The position numbers were made by a program, and so were the translations under genes. A stretch of DNA of 64,000 bases from Flammula alnicola (taxonomy: Eukaryota > Basidiomycota > Agaricomycetes > Agaricales > Strophariaceae), in the NCBI GenBank assembly GCA_015499995.1, contig JADNRV010000212.1, positions 18,875 through 82,874 of the forward strand. The letters run 5' to 3'. Below the pieces are notes generated by a model that was not told the origin of the DNA, did not search any database, and saw nothing but the letters and a program-made list of their open reading frames with translations. Below are positions 47,668 to 60,489 of the stretch, piece after piece. Every line of letters starts with the position of its first letter. Position 1 is the first letter of the stretch.

Positions 47668-48818
47668 CCTGGCCGTATACACAGCCGGGTCACTCCATTG
47701 AAAAAAACTAGATTTTGTGACGGATGAGTTTTGTGCAAACAGAATTTGAAATTTCCTGAAAGTCTAATTCACCAAGTTTCGTTCATCACGCCAAACTTTA
47801 AGTTGCGTGCAAATTTACTTGCACAGTGTTCAAACATTCTCCGTGCAACCTAGGTGCACCGTGAAGAAATCCATCCGCTTGCTAATACGGCTCCGCCACT
47901 TTCAACTTTTCCCTTACTACTAGCACATCTGAATAGGATGACGAGAAATGAATTGACTAGCAGACTTGATATAATGTACATGGTAATCAGCGGCAACAGC
48001 TTGGCGAAGGGAAAGAGGACAAGCGCGAGAACAACTGAATCTCCCCCCTCTGGTCCCAACTCCAAGGATCCGTCGTAACACGAGAACGAAGGCTCTTGAA
48101 GTAATGAAGGCAGTTGCTGGCTGCTTGAATGATACGGATTGCAACCTGCATGATGGACTTCGAAGCCAAGGCAACTTGCGGCGGATGGTAAGAAAGACCT
48201 GACAGTGAAGGAGTAGTGAGGGCAGAGAACGCACCAACTTTAATACTTCTAGGCGAAAATGTGCAGGACAGGGAGAGGGAGGAAAGAACAAACACACAAA
48301 TGTCACAAAATACAGGAGCTGCTCCGTGCCACTCAACGTGGTTTCCAACAACATGGAAATTTGACTGTGCACAAACAATCACGGAGAGTTTTCATGATCA
48401 ACATCATGCGACAGAAAAGGACTCGATGTAGAGAGGGATAAGGGATTGGCACCGTCGCTGAGGAGGTGGTGGGTTTGAGAGAGAGGTGGGAAGCAACTTG
48501 AACATGAAAATTCGGCGTTGTTATCAAAAGTAAACAATCCAAAAATACGGCTTGATGGTGCGTGAAATCGTCTGGACGACCGGGTCAAAACCGCGACCGG
48601 TGGTGTTGAACAAAATACCGAAAACTCACTCAAAAAATGTTCATATATTTTGATTGATGCACGAAACATGAACGGCAACTCAACCAAAACTTGGTGATCA
48701 CTTTTTGAAATTTATTCAACCAAAATTCAAACACAACTCAAAATTCGGACTCAACCATGGCGGAATTTCCGAAACTCAAGAATCACTCAATTGAAAGGCC
48801 AGCCGTGTATAGACCAAG
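47668..48818. mobile_element. Probable non-autonomous DNA transposon, 1,151 bp
   Basis: The left end CCTGGCCGTATACACAGCCG and the reverse complement of the right end, CTTGGTCTATACACGGCTGG, are imperfect inverted repeats. They are flanked by TAGTGTGA (47660-47667) and TAGCGTGA (48819-48826), an 8-bp direct repeat with one mismatch. The interior holds no coding frame with similarity to a transposase. An 8-bp duplication is compatible with hAT-type mobilisation. The degraded ends suggest an older insertion. Confidence 0.5.
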
Positions 48819-48917
48819 TAGCGTGATCGATCTATATCGGGCTTATCAGGATCGTTGGTTGAAATTATCTAACGAAATCGAGCCCTCGCTAGCCGCCCCT
48901 CTATAACTCGTCGTGCA

Positions 48918-51662
48918 ATGCCTCCCAAAAGGCCGTGCAACTGCACACGCTACTGTATGACCGGCGGTCGAACAGAGCCCAAGCTCGTCAGCAAATCCAC
49001 CTACCACGCCCATGAGCCGTTCCGTGTACCCAGCCAGCCAGCCATAACCCCAATGGCCGAATTCCTCGCGCAGCAGCCTTGGCACCCTGCGGCACTACCA
49101 CAGCCTCGTAATTCGACTCCTGGTCCCTCCATACCGCGTCGGCGTTCACGTAGCCCATCAGCCAATCCCACTAATCATGGCCACTCACGCAGTCCATCCT
49201 CTGAGCCTCCTCGACAACGCCAGCGCAGAGATCTCGACCCCAACCCCGATGAAGGCATAGATGCAGATAGACACGGACATGGTGAACCAGATATTGGAAC
49301 TAGTGGTGGTGGTGAGATGGGCTCTCCCCGTAGAGAAGATGACCATTATTCCGATGATTCAGATATCTATGTTCGAGTTCGTACATCTTTTATTCTTGTG
49401 TATGTCAAAAATGTAAATAAAAAGCGATTTCAAACACTTCAGTCCCGTCCTCCGACCCCAGTACCCGCAAATCAAGATAATCAAAGAGTTTCTCCACCTC
49501 CTTCACGAGAAATGACCCCGATTCCACCTGATGCTCCCAACGAAGAACCAGAAGGTCCTGGATTGCCACATAATCTCGAAGATGACATCCTACCCCGTTT
49601 AACTGAATATAATGACATAACGATTGAAGCTACTCTCGACGAACTGAAAATCGCCCAACAATTCATCTCAGCACTGCGCGAAGCAACTCTCGAAGGCGAT
49701 GATGGTCTTGATGCAGATGCTATGGATCGACTACGAAATCCTATCACAGAACCTGTCAATCTCGACACAAATCCCCACCTTCGTGCAGGTATCGACGTCT
49801 ATCTTAATACAACAAATGCATCAGAGGAAACATACAACGATGTTCGCCAATCTGTCCACGCCTACCTTGACCGCCTCGGCATAGATCAAACCGAAAATTC
49901 CATGCCAAGCCTCTTCACCGTCAAGAAAGAAATTGGCGCGCTCACTGGAGTCCACTCTATCATGACCGATATGTGTATCAATACGTGCCTAGCATATACA
50001 GGCCCATTCGCTGAGCTCGATTCCTGTTTCTATTGTTCCGAGCCACGCTATGATCCCGCAATACTCGCCTCCAGCAATGGTCAGCAGAAGGTCTCACGGC
50101 GCCAATTTCATACGTTGCCGATTGGTCCGCAGCTTCAGGCTATCTGGCGCAATCCCGAGGATGCTCAGGCTATGCGGCATCGTAACCAAGAAACACAGAA
50201 GATTCTCGAGGAACTGGAGCAAAATGATTACGAACAGTTATTGTTTGATGACGTCTACTCTGGTAGTGACTACCTCGATGCGGTTAGAGATGGCAAAATC
50301 GGGAGCGACGACATGGTTCTCCTACTTTCAATCGATGGCGCGCAGCTCTACCAGAGCAAACAATCGGACTGCTGGATTTATATTTGGGTTGTCCTCGATC
50401 TAGCGCCCAATCAACGCTACAAGAAACGCTACGTCTTGCCAGGCGGCTTCATTCCTGGGCCAAATAAGCCTAAAAATGTCGACTCCTTTCTATTCCCTGG
50501 GCTCTACCATGTTGCCGCCCTCACGAAAGAAGGTTTACAGGTCTGGGATGCTCATCAGAATCGTGTTTTCTTGTCAAAGCTATTTGTTATGCTGGGAGCA
50601 GCAGACGGCCCTGGACTAACATATCTGAATGGCCTTACTGGACACAGTGGCGCCCACGGATGTCGGTTATACTGTCCTATCAAAGGTCGAAGGAAGCCGG
50701 GTGCTAACCACTACTATCCCGCACTTCTGAAGCCTAACGACTATACTGTACAAGGCTGTGATCACGACGACGTCGACGGCAGAAATTTAGATGGCGGAAG
50801 CCAAGAGGAGTACCTTAAAAACTTGGAAGTCCTCCTTGGCGCCCGCACTCAAGCTCAATATCAGAAGCTACGGAAGGATACTGGGATCAGCAAACCGAGC
50901 ATATTCAGTGGCTTTCCGAATGACCAGATGCTCGGAGTTCCTTCCTGCTTTGGGCCTGATCTTATGCACCTGATATCCCTCAATCTCACTGACCTTCTGC
51001 TCGGGTTATGGCGTGGAACCTTTGATTGTGATCCACGCGATGACCAAACGACCTGGGACTGGGCAGTTCTTAAAGGAGATACCTGGAAAGAGCATGGAAA
51101 ACGCGTTGCTGATGCAACTTGATATCTTTCCGGCTCATTTGATCGACCTCCGCGCAACCCAGTTGAGAAGATCTCAAGTGGATATAAAGCATGGGAATTT
51201 CTCACCTATGTTTACGGACTCGGCCCCAGATTTTTTTATGACATTCTTCCTCTCCCTTATTGGAAGAATTTCTGCCAACTTGTTCGTGGAATCCGCCTGC
51301 TCCACCAACGTTCCATCACAGCTGCTCAAATCCTCGAAGGACACAACCTTTTAGTCAGCTTCGTCGAAGGATTTGAAGCCCTATATTATCAACGAAAGAC
51401 ATCCCGCCTACACTTTTGCCGCCAAAGCATTCACGCGCTTTTACATACTGGTCCAGAGGCGACGCGCATTGGCCCCGGTACATATTCTACTCAGTGGTGC
51501 ATGGAGCGCATGATTGGGATCCTCGGGCAGGAGATTCGGCAGCCATCAAACCCCTTCCAGAATCTATCTGAACGTTGAAGAGACCGCGAGCGGCTAGCTG
51601 TGAACGGACTACCATTCTTCTTACCTGAGCTATTTTTAGCACTTAGTAAAGCTTATAATGTA
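48918..51662 (+). pseudogene. CACTA-type (tnp2) transposase, two in-frame stops
   Basis: A long frame from ATG 48918 (MPPKRPCNCTRYC) contains the tnp2-type core: LLFDDVYSGSDYLDAVRDG, DMVLLLSIDGAQLY (candidate catalytic Asp), CWIYIWVVLDLAPNQRYKK, GLTYLNGLTGHSGAHGCRLYC and GPDLMHLISLNLTDLLLGLW. At 51119-51121 a TGA interrupts the same frame, which then continues (YLSGSFDRPP, KAWEFLTYVYGLGPRFFYD, QWCMERMIGILGQEIRQPSNPF) to another TGA at about 51577. It ends at a stop near 51662. Both TGA codons could be CGA-to-TGA changes, so CpG deamination is plausible. I could not find matching CACTA ends or target duplications, so the element boundaries are unknown. Confidence 0.7.
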
Positions 51663-51849
51663 GTCTAAATGTTACAAGTCCGGACATTACAATGACAAGA
51701 CTACTAAGGACTAGAGGAAACTATGCAAGATAACGAGGAATGCGCGGTTTAATAAAGACATTATCATTAGTAACTATTGAGATACTAGTCAATACATCTA
51801 ATGAAGTGTACGGAAATAGGCGCCTTTCAGTAATATCTTAACCATCCGG
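51663..51849. other. Spacer between CACTA remnant and gypsy leader
   Basis: AT-rich sequence with short palindromic words (CTAGAT, TACTAG). No element end could be defined here. Confidence 0.3.
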
Positions 51850-53340
51850 CCTATACAGCGAGGGCGCGGATCTCTAGATTAAAAGAACGGACATCTAGGC
51901 ACACTACAGGACAGGTCGCGTGACATTGCCGAAGGCACCGAGGACAGTGGAGCAGCGGGGTAAAGCAGACGCCCATAGACGCGCCTGTAGCAACACCGAT
52001 CAAAGCTCGGATCAAAGGGATACCAAATTGGGAACACATACCATATCGGGTAATAACTTGGTACAGGAAGATTTCCGGGGTGCATAACTCGACACAGCGA
52101 GATCCCAGATGCACGCCGAGGGTACCAAGATACCGGGTACAGAGGACGAAGGGTTACAACCCTAATCACGAGCATTATCTCGGACAGAACGTGCGTGGAT
52201 TGCCCGAGCGTCTCCGACGAAATGTAAGCGCGTCTATGCTCCGGTCAGTCTATAGCCAATGACAGGACAAGATACCAATGAAAACGAAAGGTCACGAGCC
52301 TGTATACCACGCGGTCGAGGAGGAGTAAGTCTTAGGCGCTTAAGTTAGCCGAACCGACGACGATCTGAGCTCCCGATCCAACCAAAAAGGCATGATTGAG
52401 CGGATGAGCACGGAAACTGTACTCCACAAGGCCGCCGCTCGCGCACAAATGCCCATGAAATCTCTATATTCTCGTCATTGCGTCTATGTAATAATATATC
52501 GTCTCAGTAGTATATAAGCAGCCCTGTAACACCGTAGAACACAAGCAATTTACCACCCACGAGATACAAGCGCTTAAGAATTATATCTTAAGTGTTTCAC
52601 CTCTAAGTACCAAGTAGCTTCAAAGCGAGAGTCCCATAATATAAAAAGAAACCAAGTAACGATATAAACGAACTGTTAAGACGAGAACGCGTGTCTAAGT
52701 GATTCGCCAAGACAAGTAAAGAGAGTTATAAGCCAAGGAACCTGTCTAAGTGACTTGTTCAAAACCTACCCTTTGTCAAAGGACATCTGGGGACCTGGAC
52801 TGTAGTGTCGGTGGACGAAAGCGTCTACGCGCCTCTGGCCATTGTTAAGGGACTGTAGTGTCGGCGGATCAGACATCTGCGCGCCTCTTTCCACAAGTAT
52901 AGTTTTTGAGACAAGTAAAGACAAGTTAAAGGGCATAGAGCCATCTTCTCAATTGGAGAACAAGACAAAGCGAGATCAGTTAGCAGTTTGTGCATAGAGC
53001 ACTAGTTTCCGAGTACCAGACCAGAATTTACACAAGTCTATTGGACTTAAAACGACCCATTGGCTATAAACACGCCTAAGGCCTTGCCTGAGCCGTTGTA
53101 TAGTTAAACACCTTCTTTTATCGCACACCTACTATCAGGTATCGATATTATAAAACTATTATCCTCCCCTTGGACGAACTAAGTCAACTAAACATTGATT
53201 TGGGTGTTTGAGTGTAGTAAAGTAGTTATTTAAAAGTGAAGCAAGTCGGATTTGATAGTATCTCTCTAATAGACATTACAAAGTCTATTGAAAGCGACTA
53301 CTTGATTATCTAGTAGTTCACACACACCCCGCACTAAGCA
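51850..53340 (+). repeat. Putative 5' LTR/leader of the gypsy element
   Basis: Lies directly upstream of a candidate primer-binding site (TGGAGCCCACCGCGAGG at about 53351). It has a TATATAAG box near 52511 and poly(T/A)-rich regulatory-like sequence. It contains two internal duplications: CTGTAGTGTCGG...TC(T)(A/G)CGCGCCTCT at about 52799-52840 and 52853-52890, and TGTCTAAGTGA at about 52693 and 52744. The 3' LTR would lie beyond the window, so the LTR limits cannot be confirmed. The left limit given is approximate. Confidence 0.35.
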
Positions 53341-53472
53341 TCTTTATCTGGAGCCCACCGCGAGGGGGGTTTCTAAGATATTTGATACAAGGTTGTGGTA
53401 AAAGAGGCGTCGATTATTCGTACAGAAAGTCGTGCTTCAACCTGTATAGGATTTGAATCGTTCAAACGGTGA

Positions 53473-55196
53473 AAACCATACAAAATTGAGGGCTCAAGTA
53501 ATCCTAATAAGGGGAACAAGAGCGCCAATAAACCAGCGTCAGCAGTTGCTTCCTCATCAAAAGCACCAGCAGCACGCACCACTTATAATTCTATAAGGGC
53601 AGGAACAGAACCCCTACCTTTACCGTTACCAAAGAAAAGAGAACCTTTCTCGAAAGAGAAAACCCGCTCGGACTATAGCCAGAAAGTCAGATCCTTAAAT
53701 AATATTCAAAGCGCACCTCGCAGGATATTATCCAGGACGGCTTCTGTACCTACACAAAGAGCGACCTCCCCACCAGAAGAGGAAGAGGAAGATATTACCC
53801 AAGAACTTTTCCAGGCGCCAAACGTACCAACTAGATCTACTAAAATGGGTATGCCAGCACCAGGAACAAGAGATGCGCCGAAGTTTGATCCAGACAAGGA
53901 GTCCGAATTGCTGAGATTTATATCTCGCATGGAGGATCTCTATTCTACCCATTCGATCACGGATGACAAGGAGAAAATAAGGCTACTAGGCAAATATGCC
54001 CCAGCGGAAACTGAAGCAGAATGGAGCGCATTTGACGAGTACAAAGCCGGAGCCTGGAAAGCGTTTAGAGATGAAGTCATAAAAAGCTATCCAGAAGCTG
54101 CCGCACTCGAAAGAGGCTCGCTTTTACGGTTCAAAAAGATATGCGCAGAGAAAGCCGGGCGGCATGGGATTCCTAGGCAAGACCTTCATGCTCTATTAAG
54201 TCTGAAACGAGCGTTCGTTGCAGAAGCCGAAAAACTGTTGGTGACCCCAGCGCTTATGTCGAATAAAGAGCTAGTGACGGAGTTCCTAGGATGCCTGTCG
54301 GAAGAATTTCAGCAAAGACTGAAAGACAAGATGGACGATTTGGCAGACGCAAAGGGAGCGTCTACAAGCGCGACGACAGCAACAACAGCTGCTGGAGAAA
54401 CCAGGGTAGAAGATCGCTACAAATGGAAGGAAGTGATCGAAACCGCGGTTATCATAGCGAGACGGTCCTCACAGCCGCCGAAAGGATGAGCGAGGATTTG
54501 GTTCGCGGAGTTTCGGGCGAACGAAGAGAAGACACTATTAAAATGGAGGAGACTGTAGCCAGACTGGCGGATTCCCTAAAAATCCAACAGCAGCAGCAAC
54601 AGGAGATGCGACAGTACAGCCAAGTGATGGACCGACGCTTTGAGCAGCTAATCTCAGCAATAAAAACTCAAGCGATCCAGCCACAGGCAGGAACCTCGCA
54701 ACCTTACTCTTACCAACAACAATACCCAAGGAATAATGCGTATAGCCCAGGAGCTAGTAATAGCAGACAGTATCCCGATGGGTGCTACTATTGCAAAGAA
54801 ATGGGGCACAGGATGCACGAGTGTCCGCACGCGCTTAAACACTTGGATCTGAAATGGATAAAGCGCATAGACAGGTGGTTGAAGCTACCTGATGGTTCCC
54901 CACTACCTACAGACGGCGAGAAATCGCGCAAGGAAGTAGTGGAACAATTGTATAAAACTAGGCCGGGTATTATACCAATGGCGAAAGTAAATATGCAATC
55001 CTTCTATCAGGGAAGCGACCAAAACCAGGATATGATGCTACAAGACATGCAGGACCCAAGGGTTTCGCAACTATTGAATGGGTTAGCGCAGCTATTAGGA
55101 AGAGAGACCGTGGATAGAATGATAGCGGAAGAAAGGGAGCCCTCACCCCTGGATGGGATTGAGGAGGAAGAAGAGAACTGTCGGGTTTTTGAATAG
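53473..55196 (+). pseudogene. Ty3/gypsy gag with zinc knuckle (frameshifted)
   Basis: The gag-like frame begins around 53473 (no clear ATG before 53845). It holds a capsid-like helical region (PKFDPDKESELLRFISRMED, WKAFRDEVIKSYPEAAALE) and, after a frame change near 54450, a Gln-rich segment and the nucleocapsid zinc knuckle CYYCKEMGHRMHEC (CX2CX4HX4C, about 54784-54825). It ends at 55196, overlapping the next frame. This order is standard for agaricomycete chromo-less gypsy elements. The break near 54450 is explained by one missing base. The copy is probably inactive given the pol damage. Confidence 0.7.
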
Positions 55197-56824
55197 TTCA
55201 AGGATGGGAAAGCCTGGGACTGCGAAGAAACCGACCTCTTCCGGAAGACCCAAGGCCCCTGAGGACAGAAACCGCAAGAGTCGAGTAGAAATAGAAGAAT
55301 CAGAAGATGAGGAGAGCGATGAGCAAGAGGAGGAGGACGTGCGGAGAGGTCCACCCCGAAGAAGCAAAAGAGATCAGGTAGCGCCCAAGGTATTACCTAA
55401 AGCGGTAATTGATCCACCAAGGCCCAAGGAGTTGCCATATGTGGACGTCCCAGCATTACGATATGTTACACGACCCACAGGCGCGCCTAAGCCTAGAGAT
55501 GTAGAAACGAGACCGGGGCCGGCATACAAAAACCGTGCACCCATAGAAGATGAAGTCGACTCGGAAAAGATATTGGCTGCTATCCTAGACACGCCAGTAA
55601 CCGTACCACTCAAGAACCTTTTCGGTTCGCCAGATAGTCCGGTCACTAAAGCGTTCGCTAAAAAGATAACTAAAACCAGACAGCCAGTCTTGATAGAGGA
55701 GATTTTAGATGAAGAATATGAGCAGCCACGCAGGAATGCCGCTTCTGCACCAAGGGTGACATTCGCACATGATCTGCAGTTTAAAAATGATGCGCTCGAG
55801 GATTGGGAAGATACCGGGCAGCCAAACCCAATTGGAACATAGCAAGCGATCCGGTGTTGCAGTTCATACAAGAACACGACGGAGCGTTGCCCGATGAACC
55901 TATAGTCGCAAGGGAATCCTTAGCTCTTAGGTCTATCTATCCGAAGATCAATCAAATGGGTCAAGAGGAGGCAGTAGTGGATCCCGGTTCACAGATCGTG
56001 TCTATGGCCGAGGAAGTCGCTATTGAACTAGGCTTAACCTGGAACCCAGGGATCACGGTTAATATGCAGAGTGCGAACGGATCAACAAACAGGACGCTGG
56101 GACTGGCAAGAGATGTACCATTTAATCTTGGTGGACTTATGCTCTACTTGCAGGTACATATTCTTAAAAACCCTGCTTACCGAGTTTTGTTGGGGAGACC
56201 GTTTGACGCGCTTACCCGAAGTGGGATTCAAAACGAGATGGATGGTAGTCAGACTATCACTATCACGGATCCTAATACTGGGAAGCGAGTGTGCCTACCT
56301 ACATATGAACGCGGTGAGAACCCAGTGCAGTTCAGGAGGAAGCATCAACATGACGCCCCTGAAAGCGCCCAGGCTTTTTAGATAACCTCGAGGAACTTAT
56401 CCCAGATGAAGGAGAGGTAGTGATGATGATAGAGCTTGTTGAGAACGAGAAAAAGTTGTGCGTGCGATACGCACAGCACAAAGATAATGGAACATTCACG
56501 GATGAAGGAAAAAGGCTCGCCTTTTTATCATGCGCACTAGATGAGGAGGTCATAGAAGGAGACGAGCGTGTAGAAATCGAATCCTACCTTAACCAAATCT
56601 ATCCTGGTAAGCTAGAAAAAGAGGACCAAGGGCCAGCGGCATCAGTCTACTTAGGAAAGAAATATAAACCAGTCGCTTTGAAAGTAAAGCCGGTTTATGC
56701 GTCTCTGCCAGAGCAGTACAGGATCAAGCGGGAAATCAAGGGAGATCCGTTAGCGGATATGCCCAAGCTTAGTAAAAACCCACCTGATTTTGAGCCCAAA
56801 GGAAGATATACACAAGAAAGAAAA

Positions 56825-56831
56825 GATGCGA
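56825..56831. repeat. Left target-site duplication, GATGCGA
   Basis: Direct copy at 62757-62763. Removing the insert and one copy restores the gypsy frame as RKDA-MDKVHEGD. A 6-bp duplication with one more element base is an equally good reading. Confidence 0.75.
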
Positions 56832-57240
56832 CAGCCTTAGTAGCTAGAATTATATATGATATCTAGGCTGTGGCCTAAAATACGTTATACATAGATGACA
56901 GGTTTGCCCCACTTAGGCCGTTGCCTAAGACCATGTAACACACTGTATATAGCATGCCGGATGAGCCGGGGCAGGTTTGCTCACCTTGCAGGCAGCGGGT
57001 AATAGTAAATACACATCAACAATGCATAGATTTGATGGGCGGGCACAAAATATGGTGCTGCACGTCGTTGGGGGCGCATTTGAGCGCGGGAAAAATTCCT
57101 TTAGGGTCTCTAAATATTATTTAATCTATTCTAGGTGTTGCCGCAGGTCGGGGAGGGCGGGAACGGGTGGATTGGCGCCCATGGCTTTGGATGATGGTCC
57201 CATTTGGGGTGGGGCTGATGGTAAACAGCTGTCAACAATG
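56832..57240 (+). repeat. Left TIR of the foldback-like element
   Basis: About 409 bp, inverted copy at 62350-62756 with scattered point differences. The most terminal 50 bp are more diverged than the rest. Confidence 0.75.
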
Positions 57241-57950
57241 CAGCAAATGATGTCCGGGGTTGTATTTTGGGTGCCGCTCATCGTCGCGGGCGCTTTTCGG
57301 TGGGGAAAAAATACCATTGCATAGCCCCAATTTTTCTCTATCCAAATCAGTCATTTGCGCGCCTTATGAGGGGCGGGACGGGGTGGATTGCAAAGGATGA
57401 CTTTGGATGTAGTTCTAAAAATAACTATGTACTTCCGGGAGAATGTCATGTCTGTGACATCATGTTCCTGGAGATCTATTTTTAATTCTAGGCACTTCCA
57501 ATCTATTTTTAATCCCAGGCATGTTCGATGCGGGCCATCAATAATGAAGGAAATGATGTCCGGGGATGTATTTTTGGTGCTGCTCATCGTTGGAGGCGCT
57601 TTGGGGCGTGGAAAAATTATTTTGCAGTCAATAAATATATTCTGACCCATCCTGGATGCTTCCGCGCCTGCCGGCAGGCGGGAATGGGTGGATTGGGGCG
57701 CTTGGCTTTGGATGACGCTCCCAATTGGGGCGGGGCTGATAGTAAATAGATATCAACATTAGAGGATGGGGTTGTATCTCGGCTTGTGCTCATCGTTGGG
57801 GGCAGTTTCGGGTAGGGACAAAAATCTACTGGGGTCTAATAATATATTGCTCCCCATTGCTGCCCTTTGTGCACCTCACGGGGGCAGGAATGGGTGGATT
57901 GGCGAGGATGACTTTGGATGACTTTCTAAAATTAGACGGAAAGCCTCTGC
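57000..57950 (+). repeat. Tandem subterminal modules (four copies)
   Basis: Each module reads GTAAA(C/T)AGA..TCAACAATGCA, then GCTCATCGTTGGGGGCGC, GGGAAAAAT.., a TAATATATT tract, GGGCGGGAA(C/T)GGGTGGATTGG and GGCTTTGGATGA(T/C)G. Copies begin near 57000, 57210, 57535 and 57745 and diverge from each other, especially the second, which contains an extra ATCTATTTTTAAT stretch. Confidence 0.7.
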
Positions 57951-58179
57951 TGGTTTTGTTATCTATAGATTAGATAGATGGAAAGCGCCCAGGCTAGATA
58001 TTTTTAGATGCAGGCGCTCATGCCTCGGCGCCTGTCTCCGTTATCTATAGATTAGATACTCAAGTAAAAAAGATTAAATAGAAAACTTTAATATATTTGA
58101 ACTGTGCTAGGTCATAAGGTATACAGCATAGAAAATAAAATACAGGACTGAAATGAGGATAAGAACAAGGAGAGCGCAC

Positions 58180-59215
58180 GTCGATGTGAGTAACATGCAT
58201 CATCGACTCTCCTGCAGCTCATCCTCGTGCACGTCCTTGTCGTCATATCAGCGCTCCCACCCCCTTGTTGCCGCCGCTGCCACCTCGTCATCATCATTGT
58301 ATCCCAGCAGCAGCGGTTGTGCTGCTCCTCCCCCCACTTTGATGTCGTCACCGCATCTGAGGTGGCCGCTACTGCTGTTCCCCCCTGGTCATCGCCGTAT
58401 CCGAGCAGCAGCAGCAGTCGTGCTGCTGCTGCCCCACGAGTCCCACCTGGCCGTCGTTCATCGTATCCGAGCAGCAGCAGCGGTCGTGCTGTCGCTGCTG
58501 GTTCTGCTTTGCCGTCGCTATTGTACCCGAGCAGCAGCAGTTATCATGCTGCTGCCGCTGGTCCCGTTTCGTGGCCGTCGTGGTCGCATCCGAGCAGCAG
58601 CAGCAGCGGTCGTGCTGCTGCTGCTAGTCCCGCTTCATGGCCATCGTCGTCATACTCACAGCAGCAATTGTCGTGCTGCTGCCGCGAGTCCACATGGCCG
58701 TCGTTGTATCCACGACCACTGCTGCTGCCGTTCCCGCTTCGTGGATGTACGTCGTGCCAGAGCAACAGCAGCAGAAGTCGCGCTGCTGCTGCTGCTGCTG
58801 CTGCTGGTCCCACTTCGCGGTCGTCGTCGTACCCGAGCCGTGGCCGTTGTCGTCATGTCCGAGCAGCAGCAGCAGTTGTCGTGGCTGCTGGTCCGCTTCG
58901 CCGTCATCGTCTTACCCGAGCAGCAGCAGCTGTCGTGCTGCTGCTGCTGGTCCCGCTTTGTGGCCATAGTCATCGTACCCGAGCAGCCTGTTGTTGATCC
59001 CACCTCGCCGCCGTCGCCGCATCATGTCCGAGCAGCCACCAGAGTAAAGAAAGAGACGATGACCATTGAATGATCATCGTCACCTCGTCAGGTTGCCTAT
59101 GGTTTGGATAAGTGGGGGGATGGAAAGACGAAGAGCAGAAAACGAATCGAGTCATGCGACTCGATTTGTTACACACCGAATGGGTCTCCCTCTCCCCTCA
59201 TATCTTCTCACCTGT
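58180..59215 (+). repeat. Left arm of nested inverted repeat with CAG/CTG hairpin array
   Basis: 58290-59040 has about a dozen units of 60-75 bp: TCGTCGTATCCGAGCAGCAG, a short spacer, then GTGCTGCTGCTG and a GTCCCGCTTCGTGG linker. Each unit is self-complementary (CAG run facing CTG run). The arm continues with AAAGAAAGAGA, CGTCACCTCGTC and GAATCGAGTCATGCGACTCGAT up to GGGTCTCCC. Long Ser/Ala/His-rich open frames here follow from the trinucleotide composition and are not genes. Confidence 0.75.
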
Positions 59216-60489
59216 CACCCCCCTCCTATTTGTGTGGAGACCTACGTAGTAGCAATGGGAGGAGAAGGAAAGTGGTGGTGCAGCCGGATGGTTCAGCGAG
59301 CGAAGGGATGGTTGTCTAACGATGTTGAAAATCGTTGATCGTGGTTCAAGCGGACCTTGAAATCACCGGACCGCTCATTTCCGGAGCTTTCTCGTCGTCG
59401 AGGACAGCGTCAATGCCCCTGTAAAATAATTTTGGGATCTGTGGAAATGTAATTTACCATCCTAAAATATTCGTTGAATGCTGACATTAAAAATTACTTT
59501 CAAGTCTCAAATATGCTATCGTACACAAATGAAATCTGTGCGACTGATGTGAAAGCATGGTGATTTCGGGCGCTTGAAATTGAAAACCCTACGGATGGCC
59601 CCTTTGAGATGTCTGAAATTTAAATAATGGGTCAGATATCATCTATAGATTAGTTAGAAGTGTTCTAGATTACTTGAGAGCTTCAACAAAATGTCAAGGG
59701 ACAGGGATTTGAAATAACATGAAGGATGTTGAATTGATTCCAGATTTCCTCTTCGTTTCATGCCTAACTTGAGTGCAAAGGATGTATCATTACACAGGCC
59801 TTCACTAGGCCCAAATAAATTTTGGAATTCTTATTTGGTATACTATTATTACTGAATTATCTACCTTTCAGAGTATCCAAAGCAGTTCTTAAGGTCCTAA
59901 AGGCGAGATAGATGACTGCAGAAGTCCATAAATCACCACGCATGGCCGGAAATATATGTAGCACTACCTAGAGGATCAAAGCTCGGCTCGGACCTCACTG
60001 AAATATGAAATATTTCTATTCTAAAAATTTACCGACACTAATCTACATAGTTACCCACCAGTTTAATGTCGTCCGAGACATCCTCGACAAGCAAGGTGGA
60101 AGACGCAGAGACGCGGACCGCTGGTGCTAGCCAATCAAATCGGTTTCGGCTGACGCCGAAACGCGATCAACCGTGGTTGAACGCAAGTCATCGACTCCCA
60201 TCTGCACCTATCGCCTCGCCGCCGCCCCGCCATTTTGGCAATACCAACCCACAGCTGCCCTGCACTGTCGCCTCGCACCATGGCTTTTTCCACGTCACCA
60301 CCGCCCGCCCTGCGTAGCACCACGAATGAACAGGCCAGCAAATCACAAAACCCACCCCCATCGATACACGGTTAGCAAACCAGCGCCAACGACGCCGCGT
60401 GCCCTTCCCCCTCCTTGAGGGATATGGGCCGGCCTTTGAAGTATCTGGGGCGAGGGGTTCAGGGTAGAAGGTCTCGAGGGGAGACCCTG
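59216..60489. other. Loop region between the nested arms
   Basis: About 1.27 kb of unique-looking sequence, AT-rich in 59440-60060 and GC-rich after 60060. An 83-codon frame at 60066-60317 has no recognised motif. Nothing else is supported. Confidence 0.4.

Noticed and set aside
51901..52865. CACTACAGG at 51901 and AGTGT words near 52802 and 52856 as CACTA element ends
   Set aside because: Orientation and distance do not bracket the transposase gene, and the second site is part of the repeated motif in the gypsy leader.
58153..59073. Long overlapping open frames rich in Ser, Ala and His on both strands
   Set aside because: They arise from CAG/CTG and CGT/ACG trinucleotide arrays that keep all frames open; no start context, splice structure or domain.
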